Position numbers and translations under genes: made by a program. This document shows, one piece after another, positions 36,455 through 45,300 of a DNA stretch of 64,000 nucleotides. Below the pieces are notes generated by a model. That model was not told where the DNA came from. It did not search any database and saw nothing but the letters and a program-made list of their open reading frames with translations. Position 1 is the first letter of the stretch. Each line of letters opens with the position of its first letter. The stretch is from Collinsella sp. TM09-10AT (GTDB lineage Bacteria; Actinomycetota; Coriobacteriia; Coriobacteriales; Coriobacteriaceae), in assembly GCF_003436275.1 (NCBI RefSeq), contig NZ_QSOP01000013.1:5832-69831 (forward strand). Direction: 5' to 3'.

Positions 36455-39400
36455 CTACATCTGCTTGCGACGACGATCGCCGAGCGTCACACCCGCAGCC
36501 ACGAGTGTAATACCGCCGATAACGAAGACCTCGCCCGCAAGCGCGGAGTCATCACCGGTCTGGGCGAGCGCGGCAGGCGCAGCCTGTTTCTTGGCAACGG
36601 AGACCTTTGCAGCAGCCTGCGCAACCTGAGGCTTGGCCTGCGGCTCAGCCTTGGGATGATACTTGTCGTACTCGGCCTGAGCGGCAGCCAGGGCATCCTT
36701 GGCATCGCCAAGCTCGGCAAGCGCGGCGGCATAGGCGTCGTTGGCATCGGACAGCTTGGCATCGGCATCGCTCAGAGCAGCCTTGAGACCAGCGGCGGCA
36801 TCGACGGCGGCCTTATAGCGAGCGTAGGCAGCGTTCAGCTTGACCAGCTTCTCGTTACCCGTCGTGCCCGCGGCAAGGGATGCCTTGTGGTCGACAGCCT
36901 CAAGATCGGCCTTGAGCGCCTCGTCGTTGGCAAGCTCGGCCTTGGCCTTGACGATATCGAGGTTCGCATCGACGACGGCTTCGTTGGCGGCCTCGAGCTG
37001 CTTCTGGGCATCGGCGACACCGGTGACGGCAGCGTCATAGGCGGCCTTGGCGTCGTCGACCGCCTTCTGAGCGCCGGCGAAGCGCTCGAAGGCCTTGTTC
37101 GCGGTAGCCAGCTCGCCCTCGGCGGCCTTGGCCTTCGCCTGTGCGTCGGACAGGGTCTGCGTCTTGGCGGCAACTGCCTGCTTGGCGCCCGAAAGAGCGG
37201 TCGCGGCGTGCACATCTGCGGCCTGAGCCTTGTCAACGCCAGCCTGGGCAGTGTCGTCGGCCTTCTTGGCATCGTTAAGCGTGCCCTGCTTGTTCGCAAG
37301 ATCCGTCTTGGCGGCATCGCGCTTGGCGGTAAGATCCTTGACCGAAGCAGTGGCATTGTCATACGCCTCATTGGCCTGCTCGGACTTTGTCTTGGCGGCG
37401 TCGCGGGCGCTGCGAGCCTTCGCCTTGTGAGCAGCGGCCTCGGCTGCCTTCGTCTTGCTGTCAGCAAGCGTGGCGTTTGCCTTATCGAGAGCTGCCTGGG
37501 CAGTGGCGGCCTTGCTCTTGGCGGCATCGAGGTTCTGCTTGAGGGACTCGATGTCGATTCCGCCGAGTGCGTCCTTCGCGGCGTCGTATGCCGTCTTCGC
37601 GGCGGCGGTGTCGGACTTAGCCTTCTCGTACTCACCCTTGGCGGTGTTCATGTTCACATCTGCTGCGGTGAAAGCGTCCTGGGCGGCATCCTGCCCGTTT
37701 ACAGCTGCGAAGTAAGCTTTCCTAGTAGTTCCAAAGTTCTTCTGCGCCTCGGCGAGCTTGCCCTGAAGCTCCTTGAGCTGCTCCTTCTGCTCCTGCGTGC
37801 CGCCTGCGTTGTAAGCGGAATCGATGTAGTCGTTGAGGAGTTTCTTGAACTCGGAGACAGTGAAATCGGCCTGAGTGTCATCAGCGCTGTAATCGAATAT
37901 GGTTACCTCGGAATCGGTGTTCTTACCGCTACCGGTCGCGATACCGATAGCCTTCGTGCCGGCATCGATGATGTTGAGATAGTGCCCGCACTCTTTGTAG
38001 ATGCTGTAGTAGTGCTGGTAGATATAGTATGAATCATATCGATGGCTTCCAAGTGCGTCACCATACTGTTCGACGTACTTATCGAATGCCTTTTTCTCCT
38101 GGGTGTAGAGACCGGTATATGGCCAGCCAAGCGTATCCTCGGTCTCGCCGCCGGTATATGCGCCGCCTCCGCCAGCAAGATTTTCGCCGTTGTCGAAGTA
38201 ACAGTTCGAGTGTCCCCAGATGTTCGATGAATATGATGTATTAAGAGCGGCTGCCGCAGTCATGCGGAGGCTGACGCTGAGCGCCGACTGACCGTTCGCC
38301 TTGCGGAGGTTGTTCTGGGTGTCGAGATATGTCAGGGCGTTGCGCATCTGCTCCAAGGAAAGCGGGTTGGTGTCGCGAGACATGTCCTGATCGACGTACT
38401 GGTCATACCATTCGGCCTTGTCAGCGGCACCGGTCAGCATCGATACGGCTTCCTGGGCGTTCTTTTTCTGCGTGGCTGTGAACTGGCTGCCGTCGCTAAT
38501 ATAGTTCATGAAGCCGAGTATACCTTGGCTGATGACTTCCTGGTCAACGGTCATGTTGGACTTGAGCTCAGCAATCTGCTGCTCAAGAGCCTCAACCTGG
38601 ACATTAGCAGCGTCATAAGCCTTTTCCGCGGCGTTCGAAGCAGCGCAGGCTGCCTCCCACTCGCTGCGCTTCTGCTTGCGAACTTCGACAAGCTTATCGT
38701 ACTCCGCCTTCTTGTCGGCCTCGGTCTGCTGGGCCTGCTCGTATGCCGTCTTCGCGGCGTCACGCTTACTGGCCGCGTCCTTGTACTCCTTGTTTGCCGC
38801 ATCGTATGCAGACTGGGCAGATGCCACAGCAGCGTTGGCGGCGTTGGCCTTCTCCTGCGCGGCAGCGACGGCAGCCTGGGCGGCCTGCAGATTTGTCTGT
38901 GCGGTGGCGTCGGCATCCGTCGCGGCATTGAGCTCCGCCTGCGCGGTCTTGAGCTCACCAGCAGCAGCTTTCTTGGCGGCCTCAAGCGCACTCAGGTCAA
39001 CACCCGTACCCGAGACGGCAGCATCGAGCGCGGCCTGCGCCTGGTTGAACTTCTGCTGGGCGTTATCGCGCGCGGTGGTTGCGGCTGCGAGAGCAGCGGC
39101 AGTCTCCTGCTTCTTGGCCTGGGCAGTCGTCAAAGCCGCCTCGGTATTCTGCTTTTCCTGCTGGGCGCTGGCCTCGGCAGCCTTGGCCTGGTCCAGATTG
39201 GCCTGTGCAGTAGTAACGGCCTTATTGGCGTCATCGAGCTTTGCCTGCGCGTCCTCGACGGCCTTCTTGGCGGCCTCGTACTCGTCCATACCCATGGCCT
39301 CGAGCTTGGCCTGGGCATCATCGAGGGCCTTCTTGGCCTCATCCTGCTTTGCCTTGGCGTCCTTGAGCGCCTGGGTCTTATCCTCGACACTCTTGTTGGC

Positions 39401-39910
39401 CTGTTCGAGCCGATCGTTCAGGTCGCCCAGCTTCTTCTGCTGCTGCTCGGTCTTTTCGACGGCGGCTTTGAGCTCGTCAATCTTCTCCTGGAGCGCGGCG
39501 ACTTCTGCTGCGTTCTGCTCGGCGGCGTTATCGGTCACGGCCTGCGAGGCCTGATTCTTTTGCTGCTGCGCCTGCTTTTGAGACTGGCCCGCCGCGTCGG
39601 CCTTCTTCTGGGCGGCATCGTAGGCGGCCTGAGCGTCCTTGAACTGCTTTGCCGACTCCTCGGCCAGCTGGGCAGCCGTCTTTACGACCGCTTGGTTACC
39701 GGCGGCAACGGTGTTCTCTACAGAACTACCCCCCCCCTGAACAGAATCGCCGTTATCTGCCGTCGGTGCGGCGATTGCCGCCAGCGGCGACATGAGCGGC
39801 TGAGCGATGAGGCCCGCCGTCAAAACGGTTGCGACGGCGCGGTTGGCAACGCCCTTGACGTTGACGGCCTTAGCCCGAGGCTCAAAGTGTTGTGGACTGT
39901 AGTTTGCCAT
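36455..39910 (-). CDS. Cell-wall-anchored coiled-coil surface protein with a central CAP domain
   Basis: 1151 residues. A signal-like segment covers about residues 23-48 (VLTAGLIAQPLMSPLAAIA). Residues ~75-510 and ~735-1090 are Ala/Lys/Asp-rich heptad-like coiled coils (repeats such as AAK-A-DDAQAKL). Between them is a globular CAP/SCP-type domain (about 525-690): QMRNALTYLDTQNNLRKANG, NIWGHSNCYFDNGENLAGG and GHYLNIID. The C terminus is a sortase signal, LAQTG (1115-1119), a hydrophobic segment and an RRRKQM tail; Ala replaces the usual Pro. Codons 58-61 form a run of nine G. Probably an extended adhesin-like stalk; the partner is unknown. Confidence 0.85.
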   Translation of the reverse strand: MANYSPQHFEPRAKAVNVKGVANRAVATVLTAGLIAQPLMSPLAAIAAPTADNGDSVQGGGSSVENTVAAGNQAVVKTAAQLAEESAKQFKDAQAAYDAAQKKADAAGQSQKQAQQQKNQASQAVTDNAAEQNAAEVAALQEKIDELKAAVEKTEQQQKKLGDLNDRLEQANKSVEDKTQALKDAKAKQDEAKKALDDAQAKLEAMGMDEYEAAKKAVEDAQAKLDDANKAVTTAQANLDQAKAAEASAQQEKQNTEAALTTAQAKKQETAAALAAATTARDNAQQKFNQAQAALDAAVSGTGVDLSALEAAKKAAAGELKTAQAELNAATDADATAQTNLQAAQAAVAAAQEKANAANAAVASAQSAYDAANKEYKDAASKRDAAKTAYEQAQQTEADKKAEYDKLVEVRKQKRSEWEAACAASNAAEKAYDAANVQVEALEQQIAELKSNMTVDQEVISQGILGFMNYISDGSQFTATQKKNAQEAVSMLTGAADKAEWYDQYVDQDMSRDTNPLSLEQMRNALTYLDTQNNLRKANGQSALSVSLRMTAAAALNTSYSSNIWGHSNCYFDNGENLAGGGGAYTGGETEDTLGWPYTGLYTQEKKAFDKYVEQYGDALGSHRYDSYYIYQHYYSIYKECGHYLNIIDAGTKAIGIATGSGKNTDSEVTIFDYSADDTQADFTVSEFKKLLNDYIDSAYNAGGTQEQKEQLKELQGKLAEAQKNFGTTRKAYFAAVNGQDAAQDAFTAADVNMNTAKGEYEKAKSDTAAAKTAYDAAKDALGGIDIESLKQNLDAAKSKAATAQAALDKANATLADSKTKAAEAAAHKAKARSARDAAKTKSEQANEAYDNATASVKDLTAKRDAAKTDLANKQGTLNDAKKADDTAQAGVDKAQAADVHAATALSGAKQAVAAKTQTLSDAQAKAKAAEGELATANKAFERFAGAQKAVDDAKAAYDAAVTGVADAQKQLEAANEAVVDANLDIVKAKAELANDEALKADLEAVDHKASLAAGTTGNEKLVKLNAAYARYKAAVDAAAGLKAALSDADAKLSDANDAYAAALAELGDAKDALAAAQAEYDKYHPKAEPQAKPQVAQAAAKVSVAKKQAAPAALAQTGDDSALAGEVFVIGGITLVAAGVTLGDRRRKQM

Positions 39911-40218
39911 GGCTTTCTCCCTTTGACACGGATGTATCCATACGATTCAAACTGTAGGTGCCGATTTTTGAATTCTGTTGCGCAACATTGGTCACCAGCG
40001 GATTTTTTTGAAATTCGCGCTCTCGTGCTTCACAATTTCGTCACATATGTAGGAGCTGGTGCATCATATTCTTGCGGGATCGAATTGAGCCTGTGATTTG
40101 CATTTGCTCCCGCGTCATCCGCCCTATCGGATCCCGCATCCAACAGACACCCCGCCCGCCACGGTGTAGAGTTAGGACAACGGGCGCGTTGCGCGGCCCG
40201 TGCCAGAACGAGGTGGAC
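39911..40218. other. Divergent promoter region, no gene
   Basis: About 300 bp, comparatively AT-rich, between the divergent surface-protein gene (minus) and the DUF389 gene (plus). It should hold promoters for both. I can see A/T-rich boxes but no pair of hexamers I would defend, and no riboswitch-like block. No coding frame with a ribosome binding site is present. Confidence 0.5.
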
Positions 40219-41358
40219 ATGGAACTCGACAAACAACAGATCAAGCGACTACGCGAACGCCATCACCGGCGCCACGGCATCCGCCCCGCCCATAGCGAGG
40301 CCATGGAGAACGCCACCCGCTTCCTAAAGCAAGCGTTCAATATTCGCGAGGGTCGCGCGCCCTACCACGTGATTCGCAAGCGCTTTGTAAACGGGGCACG
40401 CCTGACCGGTTCTCACCTGTGCATCCTCATCATCGCCATGCTCATCGCAAGCATCGGCCTCGATATCGACTCGGACATCGCCATCGTGGGCGCCATGCTC
40501 ATCTGCCCGCTTATGGGATCGGTCCTTGCCATGGCATACGGCATCGCCACGCTCGACCGCGAGATTACCGTCGAAGCCGTCGCCGGCCTTGCGCTGCAAA
40601 TGGCCTTTTGCCTGGTCACATCCACGTTGTACTTTAAGCTCTCGCCCCTTGGCGCCACCACAGCCGCCATTATCGACAACTCGACGCCCACCGTGTGGGA
40701 CCTCGCCGTCGCGCTCGCCGGCGGCTTTGCGGGCGGCCTAGGCAACTCACGCGACCAGGAGCCCGCAACGCTCATCGCCGGCGTGGCCGTGGCGACCGCG
40801 CTCATGCCGCCCCTGTGCGCGGCGGGCTATGGCATCGCCATCGCAAGCGGGTCGCTGTTTCTCTCGGCGCTTTACGAGTTTGGCATCAACGTCGTCTTTA
40901 TCGCGCTGGCGGCCGAAGCCGTACTACTTCTTTTGCGCGTGCCGCTCAAGCGTGACCTCAACGGCGACGGCATTGTGACCGCCGAGGAAAATGCCGAGGT
41001 CGACGAGCTGTCGCGCAAAGTGCGCCGCCGCATCATCGTGGACACGATCATCTTTGCCATCCCCTGCATCGTTATGACCGCGGGGTCCATTGGCTCGGCG
41101 CAGGCCGGCGTGCAGGACGGCTACGGCATCACTGAGACCACGCGCGAGCTTGCCGCGGTGCTGCCGGGCTTTAAGGATTACACCGTTGCCGTCGAGACCT
41201 CGGCAACTGAGGGCAACGAAGAAGGCATTGTCGAGCGTGAGATTGTCGCCCACGTGACGACAAGCGAGGCGCTCGGGGCGCACGACCGCCACGTCGCCCG
41301 CAAGCTCATCGACCTCAATGTACCCGAACTCGATCGCGTGGAGTTTGATGTGAGGTAA
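40219..41358 (+). CDS. DUF389 membrane protein with an EF-hand-like loop
   Basis: 379 residues. The DUF389 core (TIGR00341-like) has SDIAIVGAMLICPLMGSVLAMAYG, GNSRDQEPATLIAGVAVATALMPPLCAAGYG, and paired hydrophobic segments. After the sixth segment, residues 246-257 read DLNGDGIVTAEE: Asp246, Asn248, Asp250, Gly251 and Glu257 occupy the calcium-coordinating positions of a canonical EF-hand loop, followed by a charged helix. The final ~70 residues after the last segment form a soluble tail. The start at ATG 40219 has GAGGTGG upstream; the longer frame is not supported. Function of the family is unknown. Confidence 0.82.
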   Translation: MELDKQQIKRLRERHHRRHGIRPAHSEAMENATRFLKQAFNIREGRAPYHVIRKRFVNGARLTGSHLCILIIAMLIASIGLDIDSDIAIVGAMLICPLMGSVLAMAYGIATLDREITVEAVAGLALQMAFCLVTSTLYFKLSPLGATTAAIIDNSTPTVWDLAVALAGGFAGGLGNSRDQEPATLIAGVAVATALMPPLCAAGYGIAIASGSLFLSALYEFGINVVFIALAAEAVLLLLRVPLKRDLNGDGIVTAEENAEVDELSRKVRRRIIVDTIIFAIPCIVMTAGSIGSAQAGVQDGYGITETTRELAAVLPGFKDYTVAVETSATEGNEEGIVEREIVAHVTTSEALGAHDRHVARKLIDLNVPELDRVEFDVR

Positions 41359-41410
41359 CGCAGGGCGCAGGCCGAGACGAGGCGCAGACGCGGCACGAAT
41401 ACGAGCAAAA

Positions 41411-41443
41411 AGCGGGGGCGTAGTTCATGACCGCGCCCCCGCT
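41411..41443 (-). terminator. Terminator between the DUF389 gene and the small membrane protein gene
   Basis: AGCGGGGGCG (41411-41420) pairs with CGCCCCCGCT (41434-41443). On the minus strand the stem is followed by TTTTTGC; on the plus strand it follows the DUF389 stop by 50 bp, so it can serve both convergent genes. The base resembles the hairpin at 23793. Confidence 0.75.
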
Positions 41444-41463
41444 CGCTGCTTTATTGCCGTAAA

Positions 41464-41913
41464 TCAACTTTCCACATCGACATCGCCGGACTCCACCATA
41501 AACGCCGGATAAGTGCTCACCAGATTAAAGCGGGTCACCTTGGTATCTCTAAATAGGTAGAGCCAACCCTGATCGCGTCGACGCGAAATATACGCCACGT
41601 GGACCGTACCGAATTCTTCACCGTTTTCCTTCTTTAATAACAGGATGTTGGGGTCATCCGTACGCTTAAACTGCCCGTCTGTGCAGATTCCGTCTTGGTC
41701 GACCAGCTGCCATCGACAGTTGTCCTCCTCAAGAAAAGCCAGGGTTTCCCGACTCGTTTTGTCATCCCGATAGTAACCATCAATGGCAAAGCCTTCGGAA
41801 ACGCATTCCTGCATATAGGACGTTTCTCGGCTTATAGCAAACAGCCCTGTAGCGCCCAGGAGCACAGCCAGGCAGACCACTGCAAGGGTTATCGAGACAA
41901 AACGGCGGCTCAT
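41464..41913 (-). CDS. Hypothetical single-pass membrane protein
   Basis: 149 residues. An N-terminal hydrophobic segment (VSITLAVVCLAVLLGATGLFAIS) probably anchors or exports it, and no lipobox cysteine follows. The remainder is a small beta-rich extracytoplasmic domain with three cysteines (Cys37 region, DNC, GIC), alternating charged and aromatic residues, and a DEDVDVES-like acidic C terminus. I do not recognise a family. It ends next to a terminator and lies apart from the double-activase gene. The base composition is slightly lower in G+C than its neighbours. Confidence 0.6.
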   Translation of the reverse strand: MSRRFVSITLAVVCLAVLLGATGLFAISRETSYMQECVSEGFAIDGYYRDDKTSRETLAFLEEDNCRWQLVDQDGICTDGQFKRTDDPNILLLKKENGEEFGTVHVAYISRRRDQGWLYLFRDTKVTRFNLVSTYPAFMVESGDVDVES

Positions 41914-42145
41914 GTTAGCCAGCCCGATACTTGTTTAACGGAGCACGAAACATACTTGGTACCTCCGATATCAGCGCAAACGTCACCTACGGCCCGCCGG
42001 CAATCATATGTTTCCAACATCAAACCATATGGTTACAACTCGTTGGAGATAGGTTCCATGAACGGACGATAATTTGCGGCGAACGGCTACATATGTTCAT
42101 TATCTCAGGGTTCTGGAGGCAATTTTTGGTGCCACCGAGACGTTG

Positions 42146-42277
42146 TTTTCGGAAGTATGCGGCAAATTCCGGAGCCCTCGAGCACACCCCGGTTTTTCAC
42201 CAATAAAACCGCAGGCACAGAGCTTGGACATATCCAGCGTGCTCGGCCTATTCAAATTTTGCCGCATACTTCCGAAA
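42146..42277. repeat. Multi-stem palindromic element
   Basis: A 20-bp perfect inverted repeat (42147-42166 with 42258-42277, core GGAAGTATGCGGCAAA) encloses a second stem CGAGCAC/GTGCTCG and an inner CGGTTTTT/AAAACCG hairpin. The whole is about 130 nt with no coding frame. It sits in the 480-bp gap between the small membrane protein and the double-activase gene, otherwise empty apart from the terminator at 42328. Confidence 0.7.
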
Positions 42278-42327
42278 TCTAAGTTCGCAGGGGGTGATAG
42301 TTGGACCGTTTACGCAACAGATGTCCA

Positions 42328-42366
42328 GTAAAAACGGGTGGTAACCGGTACGGCTGCCACCCGTTT
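42328..42366 (-). terminator. Terminator behind the double-activase gene
   Basis: AAACGGGTGG (42332-42341) pairs with CCACCCGTTT (42357-42366). Read on the minus strand TTTTTACTGG follows. Confidence 0.8.
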
Positions 42367-42394
42367 GTCCCATATCTAGCCCATAGCAGGCCAG

Positions 42395-45300
42395 TTACTT
42401 CTTAATGCCGCGTCCCAGGCGCTCGGCGACCGATGCCACGGCCTCCTCGCTGGCCGGCCCGCAGCTCACACAGCCGTCATGAGCACGCATCTGGCCGGTG
42501 ACCTCGTCCATCGCGAGCGGCGCCACCTTCTCGAGCTTAAAGCCCTTACCGGCGCGCATGTTCTCCTTCGCCACGCTGATCATGAGCTTAATACGGTTGA
42601 GCTGGTTGACCTCGGACGCACCGGGGTCGTAGTCCACCGCGACAATGTTGCTCTCGGGATGCTGACGGCGCAGCTCCTTGATTACGGCCTTGCCCACCAC
42701 ATGATTGGGCAGGCACGCGAAGGGCTGCGTGCAGATGATGTTGGGCGCACCGTGGTCGATCAGGTCGAGCATCTCGGCTGTGAGCAGCCACCCCTCACCC
42801 ATGTTATTGCACACCGATAGCACCGTGCGGGCCTTGTCGGCCATGGTGCCGATACGCTCGGGCGCCTCAAAGCGCTGGGACTTCTCGAGCAGCTCCTCAA
42901 CCGGCGTACGCATCCAGTCCACGAGCTTGATGAGCGCCTGCATGCCCGCACGTGTCGTAGCGGAGCTGCCCAGCTCGTCCTTTTGCAGCTCGGCGTTGCT
43001 CATGGAGTACAGGAAGAAGTCGAGCAGGCCCGGCACCACGGCCTCGCAGCCCTCGCGCTCGATGACATCGACCACGTGGTTGTTGGCCGTGGGGTGGAAC
43101 TTGACCAGGATCTCGCCGACCACGCCCACACGCGGCTTGGTGCCCTCGCCCACAAGTGGCATGGTGTCGAACGCGCGAATGGCCTCACGGCACAGCTTGG
43201 TGTAGTTATGCCTGTTGAACTTGGGCGCCAGCTTGCGAGCGCGCGCCATGTACTCCTCATAGAGCGCGTTGGCGGCACCGGGCGTGGCCTCGTACGGGCG
43301 GCAGCGGTAGAGCATCTGCATCATCACGTCGCCAAAGAGCACCGCGTAGACTGCCTGCTTAAGCAGCGCCGGCGTCAGCTTGAAGCCGGGGTTGTCCTCG
43401 CCAAGCGCCACGGCCGAAAGCGAGATCACCGGGATCTCGGGGTGGCCGCTCTCGCGCAGGGCCTTGCGGATGAGCGCGATGTAGTTGGTGGCACGGCAGC
43501 CGCCGCCGGTCTGGCTGATGACCACGGCGGTCTTGGACAGGTCGTACCGACCGCTCTCGATGGCCTCCATAATCTGGCCCGTCACCAGAATCGACGGGTA
43601 GCAAATGTCATTGTTCACATAGCGCAGGCCAGCCTCGACGGCATCGTGGTCGGTCGAGGGCAGCAGCTCCAAGTTGTAGCCGGCACCGCGGAACACCTCT
43701 TTGACCAGGTCAAAGTGGATCGGCGCCATCTGCGGGCACAGGATGGTATAGCCCTCGTCGCGCATCTGCTCGGTAAAGGGCACCTTGGGCCATGCGGTCG
43801 AAGCACTCTCGCGCTGAGCCTCGAACGTGTACTTGCGGCTCGCGAACGCGGGGGCATCCGTGGAGGGCGCCACCGGCGCAGCGTCGCCCTGCTCAAAGAC
43901 CTTGCCCGCAGCCGTGGCCTCGGCCAAGCGCTCGGCCTCCTGGTCCTTGAGTGCCGCCATGAGCGAGCGGATGCGAATGCGCGCGGCGCCCAGGTTGGAC
44001 ACCTCGTCGATCTTGAGCACGGTGTAGATCTTGCCACTGGCCTCCAGGATCTCCTGCACCTGATCGGTGGTCAGGGCATCGAGGCCGCAGCCGAAGGAAT
44101 TGAGCTGGATCAGGTCCAGGTCGTTGCGCATCGTCACAAAACGGGCGACGGCGTACAGGCGACTGTGGTACATCCACTGGTCGACGACGCGAATCGGACG
44201 CTCGGGCTTTACCAGATGCGCGAGCGAATCCTCGGTAAAGACCGCAAAGCCAAAGCTCGAGATAAGCTCGGGCAGGGCGTGGTTGATCTCGGGGTCGTTA
44301 TGGTAGGGACGACCGGCGAGCACGATGCCGTGACCGCCGTGGTCCTCGACCCACTTAAGAGCCTCCTCGCCCATGGTCTGGATGTCCTCGTGGAAACGCG
44401 CATCGGCCTCAAAGGCGGCGTTGACGGCGGCATCGACCTCGGAGCGCGTGATCTTGGGACCGCGCACGCGTCCGCGACCGGCCTCAGCATCGGCCACACG
44501 GTCGACGGCGAGCACCTGGTACAGACGGCGCTTGAGCTCGGTCTTGTCATGATAGGGCACAAACGGGTACAGGAACTCGATGTTCTGCTCGCGGATCTCG
44601 TCGATGTTGAGTGCCAACGCCGTGGGGTAGCTCATGACGATGGGGCAGTTGTAACAGTTGCCGGCGGTCGGATCCTCCTTGCGCTCCCAGCGCACGCACG
44701 GCATCCAAATGAAGTCGACATCGCGGTCGATGAGGTTCATCACATGGCCGTGGCTCATCTTGGCCGGATAGCACACGCTCTCGGACGGCATGGACTCGAT
44801 GCCCGCCTGGTAGGTCTTTTTGCTCGACTGGTCAGACAGCTGCACGCTAAAGCCCAAGCGCGTAAAGAACGCGTGCCAGAAGGGGTAGTTCTCGTACATG
44901 TTGAGCGCGCGCGGGATGCCGACGGTGCCGCGCGGGGCCTCGTCGGGGCTCAGCACCTCGCGGTTAAAGAGCAGATCGTTCTTCTTTTTGAAGAGGTTGG
45001 GCGCCTCGGTCTTTTGCTTTTTGTGGCCGGCACCCTTCTCGCAGCGGTTACCGGTAATGAAGCGCCTGCCGCCGCCAAAGTCGTTGACGGTGAGCTGGCA
45101 GTTGTTAGAGCAACGGCCGCAGCGGACGTGTTTTTGCGTCACGGTGAGGTGTGCGATGTCCTCGGCAGAAAGAATGGTCGAGGTGCCGTCGGCACCAGCG
45201 CGATCGCGGGCGAGCAAGGCCGCACCGTAGGCGCCCATGCAGCCGGCGATGTCGGGACGCACGGCGTGAACGCCGGTGAGCTGCTCGAACGCGCGCAACG

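Noticed and set aside
38525..40096. 523-codon plus-strand frame opposite the surface protein, looking like a hydrophobic protein
   Set aside because: The Leu/Gly-rich sequence comes from reading antisense through Ala/Lys/Gln-rich coiled-coil codons; it has no start signals.
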